Below, piece after piece: positions 32,514 to 44,500 of a stretch of 64,000 bases of DNA (positions are counted from its first letter, which is position 1; each line of letters begins with the position of its first letter). Source of the stretch: Neostapfia colusana (Eukaryota > Streptophyta > Magnoliopsida > Poales > Poaceae); contig JASWHV010000008.1 of the NCBI GenBank assembly GCA_030760725.1, forward strand, positions 59,867,671 to 59,931,670, given 5' to 3'. The translations under genes were made by a program, and so were the position numbers. Under the pieces are notes generated by a model that was not told where the DNA came from, did no database searches, and saw only the letters and a list, made by a program, of their open reading frames with translations.

Positions 32514-33384
32514 TGGTTCGCAATCGGACCACGCACGAGATTGGTGGCTCTAGCCAGCAGGGAGGCGATGACTCCCAGCCACCTGCCTACGACAGCACCC
32601 GGCAGCAGCAACCCCCACCGCCGCCTCTGCTTACCCTAGCGGATGTGATAGCGGCACTGGTGGGGGATCGTGAGGAGCAGACCGACCTGCTCCGCACGAT
32701 TGTGCAGAATACGTCCCAGGCGCGGGGGGGGGGGGGGGGGTCGTCAAGAGAGGGGGCCTCGTGAGCCCCGTGAGGTGACATACTCGGACTTCATGAGTAC
32801 GCACCCTCCAGTGTTCACTGAAGCAGAAGAACCACTGGAGGACGACAACTGGCTGCGGACAATAGAGTCCAAGTTCGGGCTGCTCCAATCCACGGAATGG
32901 CAAAAGACTCTGTTCGCGGCGCAGCAGCTTCATGGTGCCGCTGGTGCATGGTGGGCGAACTATGTCGCCTCACGTCCGGCTGGCCATGCCATGGAGTGGG
33001 AAGAGTTCCGGGAGGCTTTCCTCACCTATTATATTCCTCCCGGGATAAGGAAGTGGAAGTTCCAAGAATTCTTGGAGCTGAAGCAGGGCGGGAGGAGTGC
33101 TCATGACTACTCCCGTGCCTTCAACCATATGGCGCAATATGCGTCGGATTACGTCTCCACCGAGGAGAAGAAGCGGGAGCATTTCTATCGGTGGTTACAC
33201 CCCGAGATGAAGACACATGTCGCCCAAAGCAATCGCGGCACCTTCAACGACCTCTTCAATGCCGCGATAATGCAAGAAGAAGCGCAACACTCCACCCAGC
33301 AGTGGGGGTGGCTGTGATGGCTCTCTTGGATCAAAGACTGTCCCCACATACCACCACTCGTCTTTTCTGCGCACTTTGTCCTCA

Positions 33385-33475
33385 CTCGTGCGCACCTGGG
33401 AAAACTTCTCAGTCTGTCACCCATCCCCAAATTCCTCCGGGCCAAACACGCTTAACCCCGAAGTCCTTTGCAGGT
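33385..33475 (-). repeat. 5S rRNA-like domain in the Cassandra 3' LTR
   Basis: Reading the minus strand, GGGGTTAAGCGTGTTTGG (near 33441-33458) and GGGGATGGGTGAC (near 33416-33428), then an AGTTTTCCCAGGTGCG stretch, align with the internal RNA polymerase III promoter half of plant 5S rRNA. The match is partial, and it is not a genuine 5S gene. Confidence 0.75.
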
Positions 33476-33887
33476 GGGCTTCCGGAAAAGAAGGTATACC
33501 TTGGTGGTATGAGTACTCTATCAATCCTTTTAAGCCGGGAGTCAGGATATCACACAATCCACCCCCCTTAGAAGACCGACGTCCTCGTCGGTCAACACCA
33601 AGACAGGAAAATCCCCTCTTAGCCACGTCCATACATTCAGTACTGGCATACGCATACCGTACGTCCAGTTAGCAGCATACGTACCATACCGTGTCCCACA
33701 CAGAGGACCCACGCGTCATGCCTACGTACCTGCGTCCCTGACCCGTACGCTACCGTATCCTTGTCACTGACCCGTATGCACCCGTGAAACTGCGAGGGTC
33801 GCCTCTGATACCATTTGTGACAGCTCTCTAGGATCATAGACTGTCCCCACATACCACCACTCGTCTTTTCTGCGCACTTTGTCCTCA

Positions 33888-33978
33888 CTCGTGCGCACCC
33901 GGGAAAACTTCCCGGTCGGTCACTCATCCCCAAATTCCTCCGGGCCAAGCACGCTTAACCCCGAAGTCCATTGCAGGT
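33888..33978 (-). repeat. 5S rRNA-like domain in the Cassandra 5' LTR
   Basis: The second copy reads GTTAAGCGTGCTTGGCCC and GGGGATGAGTGAC on the minus strand. GTGCTTGG here is closer to the usual 5S A-box than the GTGTTTGG of the other LTR. The two LTRs differ at several positions, so the insertion is not very recent. Confidence 0.75.
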
Positions 33979-36900
33979 GGGCTTCTGGAAAAGAAGGTAT
34001 ACCTTGGTGGTATGAGTACTCTATCAATCATTTTAAGCCGGGAGTCAGGATATCACAGTGGCGCTCCCCAGGAGTACCGCATGGTGTACCGGACACCATC
34101 CGGACAGCAGTGGCATCCACCGGCGCGACCTCAGCGGTTCGGGGGGTCGTCCTTTTCAGTCACCTCCGTTCCGACCACCGATGCCATCACCGAGACAGCA
34201 GCAGCAGCAGCAGACGACACCCCGGGCGTTCCCACCACCACAACGCGTCCTGAGTTTCCGTCCGCCAATCAGCGGAGGACCGTCCCACTTCACTTGCTTC
34301 ACGTGTGGCCAGGCGGACCATTTCGCGAAGGACTGTCCCAAGGGGCAGCAAAGCAGCGGGCAAGCCCAATTCCAGGGCGGTGCTTGAGGCCGACCTCCGG
34401 TCAAGAAGGTTGGTCAGCGGATTGGGGGCGTTCGCAACCTCGACAATGAGGACGCCCCGGAGGGAGACAACGTGCTAGCAGGTACGTTCACTCTCGACGA
34501 TCAAGCCATCATCATATTGTTCGATTCTGGTGCAACCCACAGTTTAATAAGTGCATCCTATGTGGCTAAGCATCAAATGCAAGTCTTCCCAACCGACTGC
34601 ACATATATGATCTGGTCATCGGGAGGGAAGATTTCAGCTATGATGATTCCAAAAGCACCTCTGTGCTTAGGTGGGCAGCTATATCCCACCACCTTAATAA
34701 TCCTTACGGGGCAAACGATTGATGCAATCTTAGGGATGTCGTGGCTAAACTACCATGGCGCTGTCCTGAACACTCGGACACGGACGGTTCATCTGAATTC
34801 TCCATTCCACCGTCCACATTCCATGGTGTTAGACACTCCAGTCCGGGAAGTTTCAGAAATCCATAATGCTGAAGCTCTCAAGTTAGAGGACATCCCCGTA
34901 GTCCGGGAGTACCCCGACGTGTTCCCGGATGATCTTCTGGGCATGCCACCTGAGCGGGATGTCGAGTTCAAGATTGAGCTTGCACCCGGGACTACGCCCA
35001 TATCACAGAGACCATATAAAATGGCTCCGAACGAGCTGGCTGAACTGAAAGAACAGCTCAATGATCTTTTGAGCAAAGGTTTCATTTGGCCGAGTTCCTC
35101 GCCTTGGGGATGCTCGGCGCTGTTCGTAAAGAAGAAGGATGAAACCTTGAGGCTGTGTGTGGACTACCGGCCGCTCAATGCCGTCACCATCAAGAATAAG
35201 TACCCACTTGTCCACATTGACATTTTGTTTGATCAACTTGTGGGTGCAAGTGTGTTCTCCAAGATGGACCTTCGCTCTGGATATCATGAGATAAAGATCC
35301 GGGCGGAGGATATCCCAAAGACGGCTTTCTCGACGAGATATCGCTTATATGAATATCTCGTCATGTCTTTTGGTCTCACAAATGCTCCAGCCCATTTCAT
35401 GTATCTCATGAACTCGGTGTTCATGCCGGAGCTGGACAAGTTCGTTGTGGTGTTCATTGATGATATCTTGGTTTATTCCAAGACAGAAGCAGAACACGCC
35501 GAACACTTGAGGATCGTTCTTCAACGATTGCGAGACCACAAGCTCTACGCCAAGTTCAGCAAATGCGATTTTTGGATCAGCCAAGTACCGTTCTTGGGAC
35601 ATATCATCTCAGTAGAAGGCATTGCGGTTGATCCAAGCAAAATAGAGCAAGTGCTGAAATGGAAAGCTCCCACTTCAGTCCATGAAGTCAGAAGTTTCCT
35701 CGGTTTAGAGGGACACTATCGGAGATTCATTCCAAGCTTCTCCAAGCTTGCTAAGCCGATGACAGAATTGCTGAAGAAGGGAACAAAATATGTTTGGAAC
35801 ACGGCGTGTGAAGGAGCGTTCCAAGCATTGGTGAAGCATCTCAAAACAGCCCCGGTCTTAGCTCAACCGGATACAACCAAGCCCTTCGACGTGTATTGTG
35901 ACGCGTCCGGTATTGGGCTCGGCTGCGTGTTGATGCAGGAAGGACGTGTGGTCGCATATGGCTCATGCCAACTTTGGAACCATGAGCAGCACTATCCGAG
36001 TCATGATCTTGAGCTTGCTTCTGTGGTTTTGGCGTTAAAAATGTGGAGGCACTATCTCCTGGGGAATTTGGTGCATCTATACACCGACCACAAGAGCTTG
36101 AAGTACATCTTCACCCAGAAGGAGCTGAATATGAGGAAAAGGAGGCGGTTAGAACTAATCAAAGATTATGAAATTGAGATTCATTACCACCCCGTCAAGG
36201 CGAATGTGGTTGCCGATGCGCTGAGTCGGAAATCACATGTCCATCACCTCACCATTACACGGTGGAGGAGGAAGAGCCGAGTTTATACTTGGTTCCTTAT
36301 GGATCGCTTTACAACCTTGCCCTCATCCCTACTGTTAGGGAGGACATCATTGTAGCTCAGAAGATTGATAAGGGTATGGCACATCTCCGGAGACGGATAG
36401 ACAATGGGGAGATCAAGTGTTTCCGGAAAGATGATGAGGGGACGCTATGGTTCAATGACCGCATAGTCGTACTCCAGGATATGGAACTGAGGAAGAAGAT
36501 CCTTGATGAAGCTCACTTGTCTAAATACTCCATTCATCCGGGCAGCAACAAAATGTACCAAGATTTGAAGAAGAAATTTTGGTGGACACGGATGAAGCGG
36601 GAAGGGGCGAAGTACGTATCCGGGTGTGATACATGTAGACGAGTGAAAACTGATCATATGAAGAAATCAGGGCTGCTGCAACCCATGAAAATCCCGGCAT
36701 GGAAATGGGGAGATGTGAGCATGGATTTCATTGTGGGATTGCCCTTGACTTCCAACAAGCATGATTTCATTTGGGTAATCGTTGATCGGTTAACCAAGAC
36801 GGCTCACTTCATCCCAGTGCATACATGTTACAATGCCGGCAAATATGCGGAGATGTACATAGCGAAGATTATATGCTTATATGGAGTACCCAAGACCATA

Positions 36901-37825
36901 GTCTCAGATCGAGGTGCATTATTTGTATCTCGCTTTTGGGAGCAGTTGCACGCTGCTCTGGGTACTAAGCTGATTAGAAGCTCCGCCTATCACCCTCAGA
37001 CAGATGGGAAACAAAAAGGGCGAACCAAGTACTAGAAGACATGTTGAGAGCATGTGCCATCCACCACGGTAGAAACTGGGATGATCACCTACCATTGGCG
37101 GAATTCTTGTACAATAAAGGCTATCAGGCGAGTATCAAGATGGCACCCTACGAAGCTCTCTACGCTCGCAAGTGCCGCACCCCATTAAACTGGTGCGAGT
37201 CCGTTGAAAGGGTCACCTTTGGGGTTGATGTGGTGAACGACGCCGAAGAGCACGTTCGGATGATTCAAGCCAACTTGAAGGCCGCTCAATCCCGGCAGAA
37301 AAGCTACGCTGACAAGAGGCGTAGGCCGCTGCACTTTGACGTCGGGGAACACGTGTATCTCCGCGTGTCTCCGATGAAAAGCGTGCACCGGTTCGGTGTG
37401 AAGGGGAAACTCACTCCCCGTTTTATTGGACCCTATGCTACCACCGAGAAGTGTGGACCAGCGGCGTATAGGCTGGAGCTACCGGCATCTCTTTCTGGTG
37501 TCCATGACATTTTCCATGTTTCACAACTGCGAAAATGTCTGAAGCATACAGATGCTGTTCCTACCGAAGACATCACCGAGTTGCAACCGGATTTGACATA
37601 TGATGAATATCCGGTGGCAATAATTGATGAGAAAGCTCGGACCACGCGTAGCCGAACGTTGTGGTTCTACAAGATACTCTGGAGCAACCACACCGCCGAA
37701 GAAGCGACGTGGGAGAGTGAGGAATTCCTTCACTCAAATTACCCGGAGTTCATGGCGTCTCAGCACGGGTAAGTCCCTATTACATCGCTGTCTCTTCTTT
37801 TGTAATCTCGGGACGAGATTCTTTT

Positions 37826-37838
37826 AAGGAGGGAGAGA
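37826..37838 (+). other. Polypurine tract, element B1
   Basis: AAGGAGGGAGAGA sits just before the 3' LTR (TGTAAAAGCC). The B2 equivalent on the minus strand (54805-54820) reads TTAAGGGGGGAGGAA. Confidence 0.8.
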
Positions 37839-38371
37839 TGTAAAAGCCCAAGAAAAGGGACTTACAAAAACTTTTCATCACCTCACAACACCACAGTTTT
37901 TGTTGTGGATATGTTGTGAAGATTTGTGAAGAGCATGTAATCTCCATCAAAAGGGTGATTAGGGGGAAAGCCCTAACTTTCACAAAGTAGGATTTATACA
38001 CATGAACATGAGAGGTTGAGCTCACCCCTTGGACTTAAGAAGTCTTGGGAAGGTTCAGGCCAAATTTCATGCAAATCCAACACTTTTTGAGACACTTTTG
38101 GGGGCATTTGAAAAAGAGGCCAATTTGAATCTAAATTCAAATTGCAGCAACTTTCATCACTCAAATTCAAAAGTTAGCTTCATATTCAAACTCAGCACAT
38201 TTTTCTGAGTTAGTCCACCAATTTTCATCCCCATTGGAGTTCATCTTGTCGGGGGCTAAATTTGCAATAATTCAAAACTGAATTTGAATTTCAGTTTAAA
38301 CATGAAGCAAGTTTAGCCAAACAAAGTTCAAATTTGGGAAACCAAATTTAAACTATGACTTGGTGATTAAG
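37839..38371 (+). mobile_element. Element B1 3' LTR, piece 1 of 2
   Basis: It starts TGTAAAAGCC after the polypurine tract and ends at TTAAG (38367-38371), the left target duplication of A3. The LTR resumes at 50790. From about 38301 it matches 1517-1579. Confidence 0.88.
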
Positions 38372-41300
38372 TGTCACACCCGGTTTTTCCGAAGAACAAC
38401 CAAGTGAATATCACATGTATGCCAGGATCATTTTCTCATACATGTGATGACAAATAGTGAAGCATCATTTATTACAAGCCAGGTGTCGAATATAAGTAAG
38501 TCTTACATAGTAAATGTCTCGATGGACAATAATAAGTTCATCACAAGTAAATAAACTAGCAGCGGAATATTATTCTTGAGGGCTCCGTCACAGGCGTTGC
38601 CCGGGGGTCTCCATGAACCTAGAAACCTTCTTCGGGTCCAAAGTCTTGATCATTATACACCACCTCATTATCTTGGCCTGAGCAGCAATATAAACCAACA
38701 AATATGCAAGGTTGAGTACCAATGGTACTCAGCAAGTGTGGGAAAATTATATCATGCATGGCTAGAGCAAGGAGAGGTTGAACTCATGGTTAAAGCACTA
38801 CGCAATTAATACCTATCACCTTAGCTTATTAAGCACCTACATTACTACACAGGTGAAATGGTACCAATCTCCCATCCCATCATCATAATCCAATAACCAT
38901 GACATCATTTCCAATGTTAAGCTCCCCGCTTAACATTCACAACTTCCAAAACCATCAATCCTCTAATCATGAATAAGTCCAAGCCGCTCTTGACCGTGAG
39001 CGCGGCTGTCATGGCAGTTTTGACTCTGCAGAGTTTGTACCACTGTACCCACATGTAGTGATTTCATACCACGTTGCCGGGAGGACTAAAAGAACCTCCA
39101 TTATGCCAGTGGCTACGAACCACATTCACACTTCCCAGGTGTGTAGCCAGGAGATCACTACGAAGCCTTTACAAAGGGATTCCCGACGAGCGTGGGCCCA
39201 CTGAGGTTTCACCCCTAACAGCATACAAGAGGCTCCAACCCCGCTGCAGTGGCCCCCTCTTGAGCCTTGCGGTTCATATGGTAGTCCAGCTGACACCTAC
39301 TCCCCGCACCATCCAACACACCCATACTACGCCGGGGATACACCTAATTATTTGGCCAAGCTGCCCCATCTCAGCATGTGGTTGGCACTGTAAAGCCAGG
39401 TTACATGCTCCATGAACCGGTCCTTAGGATCCAGGCAAGTACTAAACACAAACCCAAGTCTCGTGCACCCAGCACACAACCAAAACATCCAACTTGCCTT
39501 GATCCCTACCTCTACATGACCCACAATATCTCATTCAAGAGTATGGTAAAATAAACTGATGATCTCATATCCCAAATATCCCATTCTAAGCATGGCTAAG
39601 CATATGCATAATAATAAATGACATGATAAATGAATCCCAACCCAATGCTACAAGGAAACAAGGTAATGCAATTCTAGGGAAACTTCCTAGCATGGGTTTC
39701 ATATTTCAATTGACAATGCAAATAATTCTAGCTACACATCCTAGCATAGGATCAAAGTGGTCAAGGACACTTGCCTCCTTCTTGCTGCTCTTGAAATGGG
39801 TAGTCCTGGTCTTGGAAAGGAATAACTTGCTCTTGAGCAGGTTCTACATCATACCATTCACACATAGCAAAAGAAAAACAACAATCATAAGACATAGTTC
39901 ACACTTCTACTTCATACAAACCACACATTCACATTTATGAAAGTCCTTCACCATTATATGTGTTGTGGTTACTTTATGTGTGTTGAGTTGTGGCTTGCAT
40001 GCACTTTTAATCATGTGTATATGATTCCTATTTTTGTGTTCCCATTTATACTTACGTACTATTTATATATGAGTTTCCAATTTAAATAAATTCCTTATAT
40101 TCAACTACTACACCTTTTCACTACCAAGTATGTATGAAAAGTATTTTTCTTCTCCATATGTGCCTTTAGAATTTCTACCAACCTTAAACTGAATTCTTTG
40201 GATTTTAGAAACTCCATTTATCATTTACTAGTTGCTATATTTTCAGATTTATTTTCCTATACATAAATTTTTTCTTTATTATGAAATTAGTAATACACAT
40301 CATCTAAACAGAATAGGTTCTGGTCCTAAATAATTTAATAACATATTTTGACTTTTGCCTCTGATCTAAACTATTTCATAATTATTTTCCCTATTTTCTA
40401 AAACTATTCATTACTTAAAGGGGTCTAGCTACACTTATCAGAGGTGCTTTTCCTATTTTTTATTAAGTCCAGGGGCTAAATCTGATTTTAAATGAATTTA
40501 CATGATTTTCTGGAGTTCCAGGGGCTAGATCAGAAGTTTCCGGGGCTAGCTCTTATTTCCCGAGAACCCCAGGAGGTAGCACGTAAGATTTCCAGTTTTT
40601 ATAACGCGGGGCTGATGTGGACCGTCCGATTTTAAACCGACGGCTGAGATTATAACGCCGAACCGGTACGCGGGGGTTTAAACCCTACCGTGCGATTTAA
40701 AATAAACGGCGCACAAGCGGCCACGTCGCTCTGATCGAGCGCGGGCGGCGCTGCCGGCGGCGGGAAGCGGCGATCTCGCCGGAAACTTTGGGATCTTCGG
40801 GAATTCTTCCTAGAACTGTGATTTTATGGCATAGATCGGTAGAGGAGAGGTCGGGGATCTCACCTCAGGGGTTTTCTTGAGCTCGGAGGTCCTGGAAGGT
40901 GATCGGCGACGAGGTCCGAGGCGAAACCACGGCGAAGCTCGTCGGCGCTGTGTTTACACCACAAGTCACCGAGTTTTCTGCACCTGCAAGGTTCCCCGGA
41001 GGCGGTGGATCAAGACCAGCGAGTTAGATCGGAATTTCCGAGCGTAGATCGGCCAGAGTTCGCCGGAGAAGGCTCGGGTTCTCACCGGAGTAAAAACAGC
41101 AGATCGCGTGAGTAAAACGGGACGAGGCCGTGGTTTTATAGACGGGGGAAGGGCGGCGGGGTGGTTTAGATCATGTCCGCGTCGCCTACGAACAGAATTC
41201 AGCGGGGATACGCCGAAATCCCGATCGGTTTTGATTCGGGAGCGAGGGAGTCCGGCGCGGCACGAGGTAGACGAAGATCGGGTGGGTCCCGCCTGTCAGT

Positions 41301-41547
41301 GTGAGGCAGCAGCGCGCGCGGCTGCGGGCTGGCGCGGGCGCTGGCTGGGCCGGCTGGTAGGTTTCGGCCCACTGGCCGGTTTTTTTCTGTTTTCTCTTTT
41401 TCTTTTTCTATTTCTTTTCTGATTTGATTTTAATTTGAATTCCAGTTTGAATTTGAATTTTTGCAAAACATGCAACACGTCCAAAATTTTTTAAATTCCC
41501 CTCTTAACATGATTTAGGGCTTTGAATCAAAATTTTGGGGTGTTACA
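38372..41547 (-). mobile_element. A3 3' LTR, with internal deletion
   Basis: It is 3,176 bases, about 249 shorter than the 5' LTR. The difference is a single gap at about 40419: TTACTTAAA joins directly to GGGGTCTAGC, while the other LTR has an extra block (about 49413-49659) in between. Otherwise the two LTRs are very similar. A polypurine tract (41551-41562, reverse) lies just outside. Confidence 0.88.
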
Positions 41548-41592
41548 GCTCTACCCCCCTTAAAAGAAATCTCGTCCTCGAGATTGGTGTTT

Positions 41593-44500
41593 CTAAGAAA
41601 ACAATTCCGGAAATTGTGCCTTGAGCTCATCTTCCCGCTCCCAGGTGGCTTCCTCTTCTGAGTGATGCTTCCACTGCACCTTGCACATCCGGATTCTTTT
41701 ATTTCTGGTGAGGCGTTCCATTGTCTCCAAAATCTTGTATGGTTGCTCGGCATAAGACAAATCCTCAGCTACATCCACTTCATTCATGGATAACACCTCT
41801 TCAGGCGTCCTCAGGCATTTCTTGAGTTGTGACACATGGAATACATCGTGCACATCCGATAGATGAGCCGGTAACTCTAGTTGATACGCCACTTCGCCTT
41901 TCCTTTCCAAAACTTGAAAGGGTCCGATGTATCGAGGTGACAACTTCCCTTTCACCTTGAACCGACAAAGTCCTCTGATAGGGGACACCTTGAGATAGAC
42001 ATAGTCTCCTACATTGAAAACGAGCTCTCTTCTTCGTACATCGGCATAGCTCTTTTGGCGTGTTGTGCTATCCTCAAGTTGTTGCGAATTTCCCTCACCT
42101 TCGCCTTGGCTTCTTGTAGCACTTCTGGACCAAACACTTTACTTTCCCCCATTTGGTTCCAAAATAGGGGAGTTCGGCACTTCCTCCCGTACAAGGCTTC
42201 AAACGCTGACATCTTCATACTAGCTTGATAGCTGTTGTTATAGGAAAACTCCGCATACGGTAGGTTCTTGTCCCAACTCCGATTGTTTTTAAGTGCACAT
42301 GCTCTTAGCATATCTTCAAGGATCTGATTGGTTCTTTCCATCTGCCCATCCGTTTGGGGATGATAGGCAGAGCTGAAATTCAGATGGGTTCCCATGGTTT
42401 CATGCAACTTCTGCCAAAACCTCGAGGTGAACTGTGTCCCTCGGTCCGACACAATCTTCTTTGGCACTCCATGGTAACAAACGATCCTTGACATGTACAA
42501 CTCTGCCAATTTGGATCCGCTGTTGCTTTCCTTCACGGGGATGAAGTGAGCTACCTTGGTTAGCCTATCAATGATGACCCATATCGAATCATATCCTGAT
42601 TGGGTCCTAGGCAATCCCACGATGAAATCCATGCTGATTTCTTCCCATTTCCATTCAGGCACTTTGAGTGGTTGCAATAATCCCACGGGTCGTTGATGTT
42701 CTGCTTTCACCAACTGACATGTGTCACATAGGGCAACATGTTCCGCGACATCTCGCTTCATGCCATACTACCAATACCTGCTCTTGAGGTCCTGGTACAT
42801 CTTCGTACTCCCAGGATGAATGGAATAGTCGGAGTCGTGAGCCTCCTTCAAAATCAATTCACGGATCTCCTTTACTTCAGGCACGCAGATTCTCTTCCCG
42901 TGCCACACCGTACCTTGTTCATCCTTTCTGAAACCAGGAGCTTTATTTTCCTTGATGAGTTGCCTGATTTCTTGTATCTTCTCGTCATTCTTTTGACCAT
43001 TGCGTATGTCTTGCTCTAGTGTGGAGTCCACTTCCATGGCGATGGCTTCACCACTATTCACAAGGCATAGATTGAGCCTTATAACCTCATCCTTCAATTC
43101 TGCAGGCATGCCCTTCAAGCTCAACTTATTGACCTGCACTTTCCGACTCAAAGCATCAGCCACGACGTTTGCTTTCCCGGGATGATAGTTGATGCCCACA
43201 TCAAAGTCATTGATTAGCTCTAACCATCTCCTTTGTCTGAGGTTGAGATCTGGCTGTGTGAAAATGTACTTCAAACTCTTATGATCCGTATATATCTCGG
43301 TCCTCTTCCCCATCAAATAGTGTCGCCAAATTTTCAATGCGTGTACCACTGCGGCTAGTTCTAGGTCATGTGTAGGATAGTTCTTCTCGTGCTTCCGGAG
43401 CTGCCGGGATGCATAAGCCACGACATGCCCTTCCTGCATGAGAACACATCCCAACCCATTTCCAGAGGCATCGCAGTACACCGTAAAGTTCTTTTGCATA
43501 TCTGGCATAACGAGCACTGGGGCTGTTGTCAATCTTTCCTTTAACTCCCGAAAACTCGTCTCGCACTGTGGCGTCCAGGTGAATGTGATTCCCTTCTCCA
43601 ACAGTTTGGTGAGAGATCTCGAGATCTTGGAGAATCCCTCAATAAACCGTCGATAGTATCCAGCCAATCCCAAAAAGCTTCGAATTTCCCCGACATTTTC
43701 AGGGGTCTTCCACTTCTGTATATCCTCGATTTTGGCAGGATCCACGGAGATTCCTCCCTCCGAGATTATATGTCCTAAGAAGGGAACTCTCTTCAGCCAA
43801 AACTCACACTTGCTCAACTTGGCATATAGTTGGTGTTCTCTTAGCCTCTGCAACACCAACCTTAGATGTTTCTCATGTTCTTCTTCATCTTTGGAGAAGA
43901 CGAGAATGTCATCTATGAAAACCACCACAAATTTGTCCAGATATTCCGTGAATACCTTGTTCATGAGGTACATGAAGTATGCCGGGGCATTAGTTAGCCC
44001 GAAAGGCATGACGGTGTATTCATACAGCCCGTACCGAGATATGAAATCTGTCTTGGGAATATCAGATTGTCTTATCTTGAGTTGGTGGTATCCCGACCTG
44101 AGATCAATTTTCGAGAACACACAAGCTCCCCTCAACTGATCAAACAAGTCTTCAATGCGAGGTAATGGGTACTTGTTCTTGATGGTTACCTCATTCAAAG
44201 CACGGTAATCCACGCATAACCTTTGGGTTCCGTCCTTCTTGGGCACAAATATCACCAGAGCTCCCCATGGTGAGGAACTAGGACGAATATACCCCTTCCC
44301 ATGTCAATTCTCTCAAATGATCCTTGAGTTCTTCTAGCTTCTTGGAGTCCATCCGATAAGGTCTCTTGTATATCGGGGCTGTTCCAGGCACTAGCTCAAT
44401 TGCGAATTCCACTTCACGATCGGGAGGCATACCTGGCAATTTTTCCGGAAAAACATCTGGATATTCCCTGATAGTCCTGATTTCCTCAACTTTCACCTCA

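Larger units (their letters stand above)
33313..34057 (-). mobile_element. Cassandra TRIM retrotransposon with 5S-like LTRs
   Basis: Two 242-base direct LTRs (33313-33554 and 33816-34057, both TGTGA...TATCACA) flank 261 bases with no coding capacity. Target duplication GTGGC lies at 33308-33312 and 34058-34062. The element reads on the minus strand: a tRNA-Met primer site (complement of TGGTATCAGAGGC) is at 33801-33813 and a polypurine tract (complement of TAAGGGGGGT) at 33561-33570. In reverse complement each LTR holds GTTAAGCGTG(C/T)TTGG and GGATG(G/A)GTGAC, the A-box and intermediate-element region of plant 5S rRNA. That combination defines Cassandra. It disrupts the B1 gag between the capsid and the zinc knuckle. 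Confidence 0.9.
32514..37772 (+). pseudogene. gag-pol: Family-B gag-pol polyprotein (copy B1), interrupted and frameshifted
   Basis: The likely start is MVRNRTTHEI. Segments in order: gag capsid (about 32800-33300), CCHC knuckle (CFTCGQADHFAKDC, about 34295), protease (FDSGATHSL, about 34520), RT (FIDDIL, 35453-35470), RNase H (VYCDASGIGLG, about 35890), integrase finger (about 36515-36640) and core, and a chromodomain-like end (ILWSNHTAEEAT, about 37675). Breaks: a 17-base G run at 32724-32740 shifts the frame; a Cassandra element sits at 33313-34057; a frameshift lies near 34145; a stop near 34384; a frameshift near 36259; and damage near 37010-37035 replaces the integrase QTERVNQ region, including the catalytic Glu. 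Comparison with B2 identified these breaks. Tekay/Del-type chromovirus. Confidence 0.88.

Noticed and set aside
33816..34057. A genuine 5S rRNA gene
   Set aside because: The 5S similarity is partial, lies in both LTRs of a TRIM, and lacks intact gene ends.
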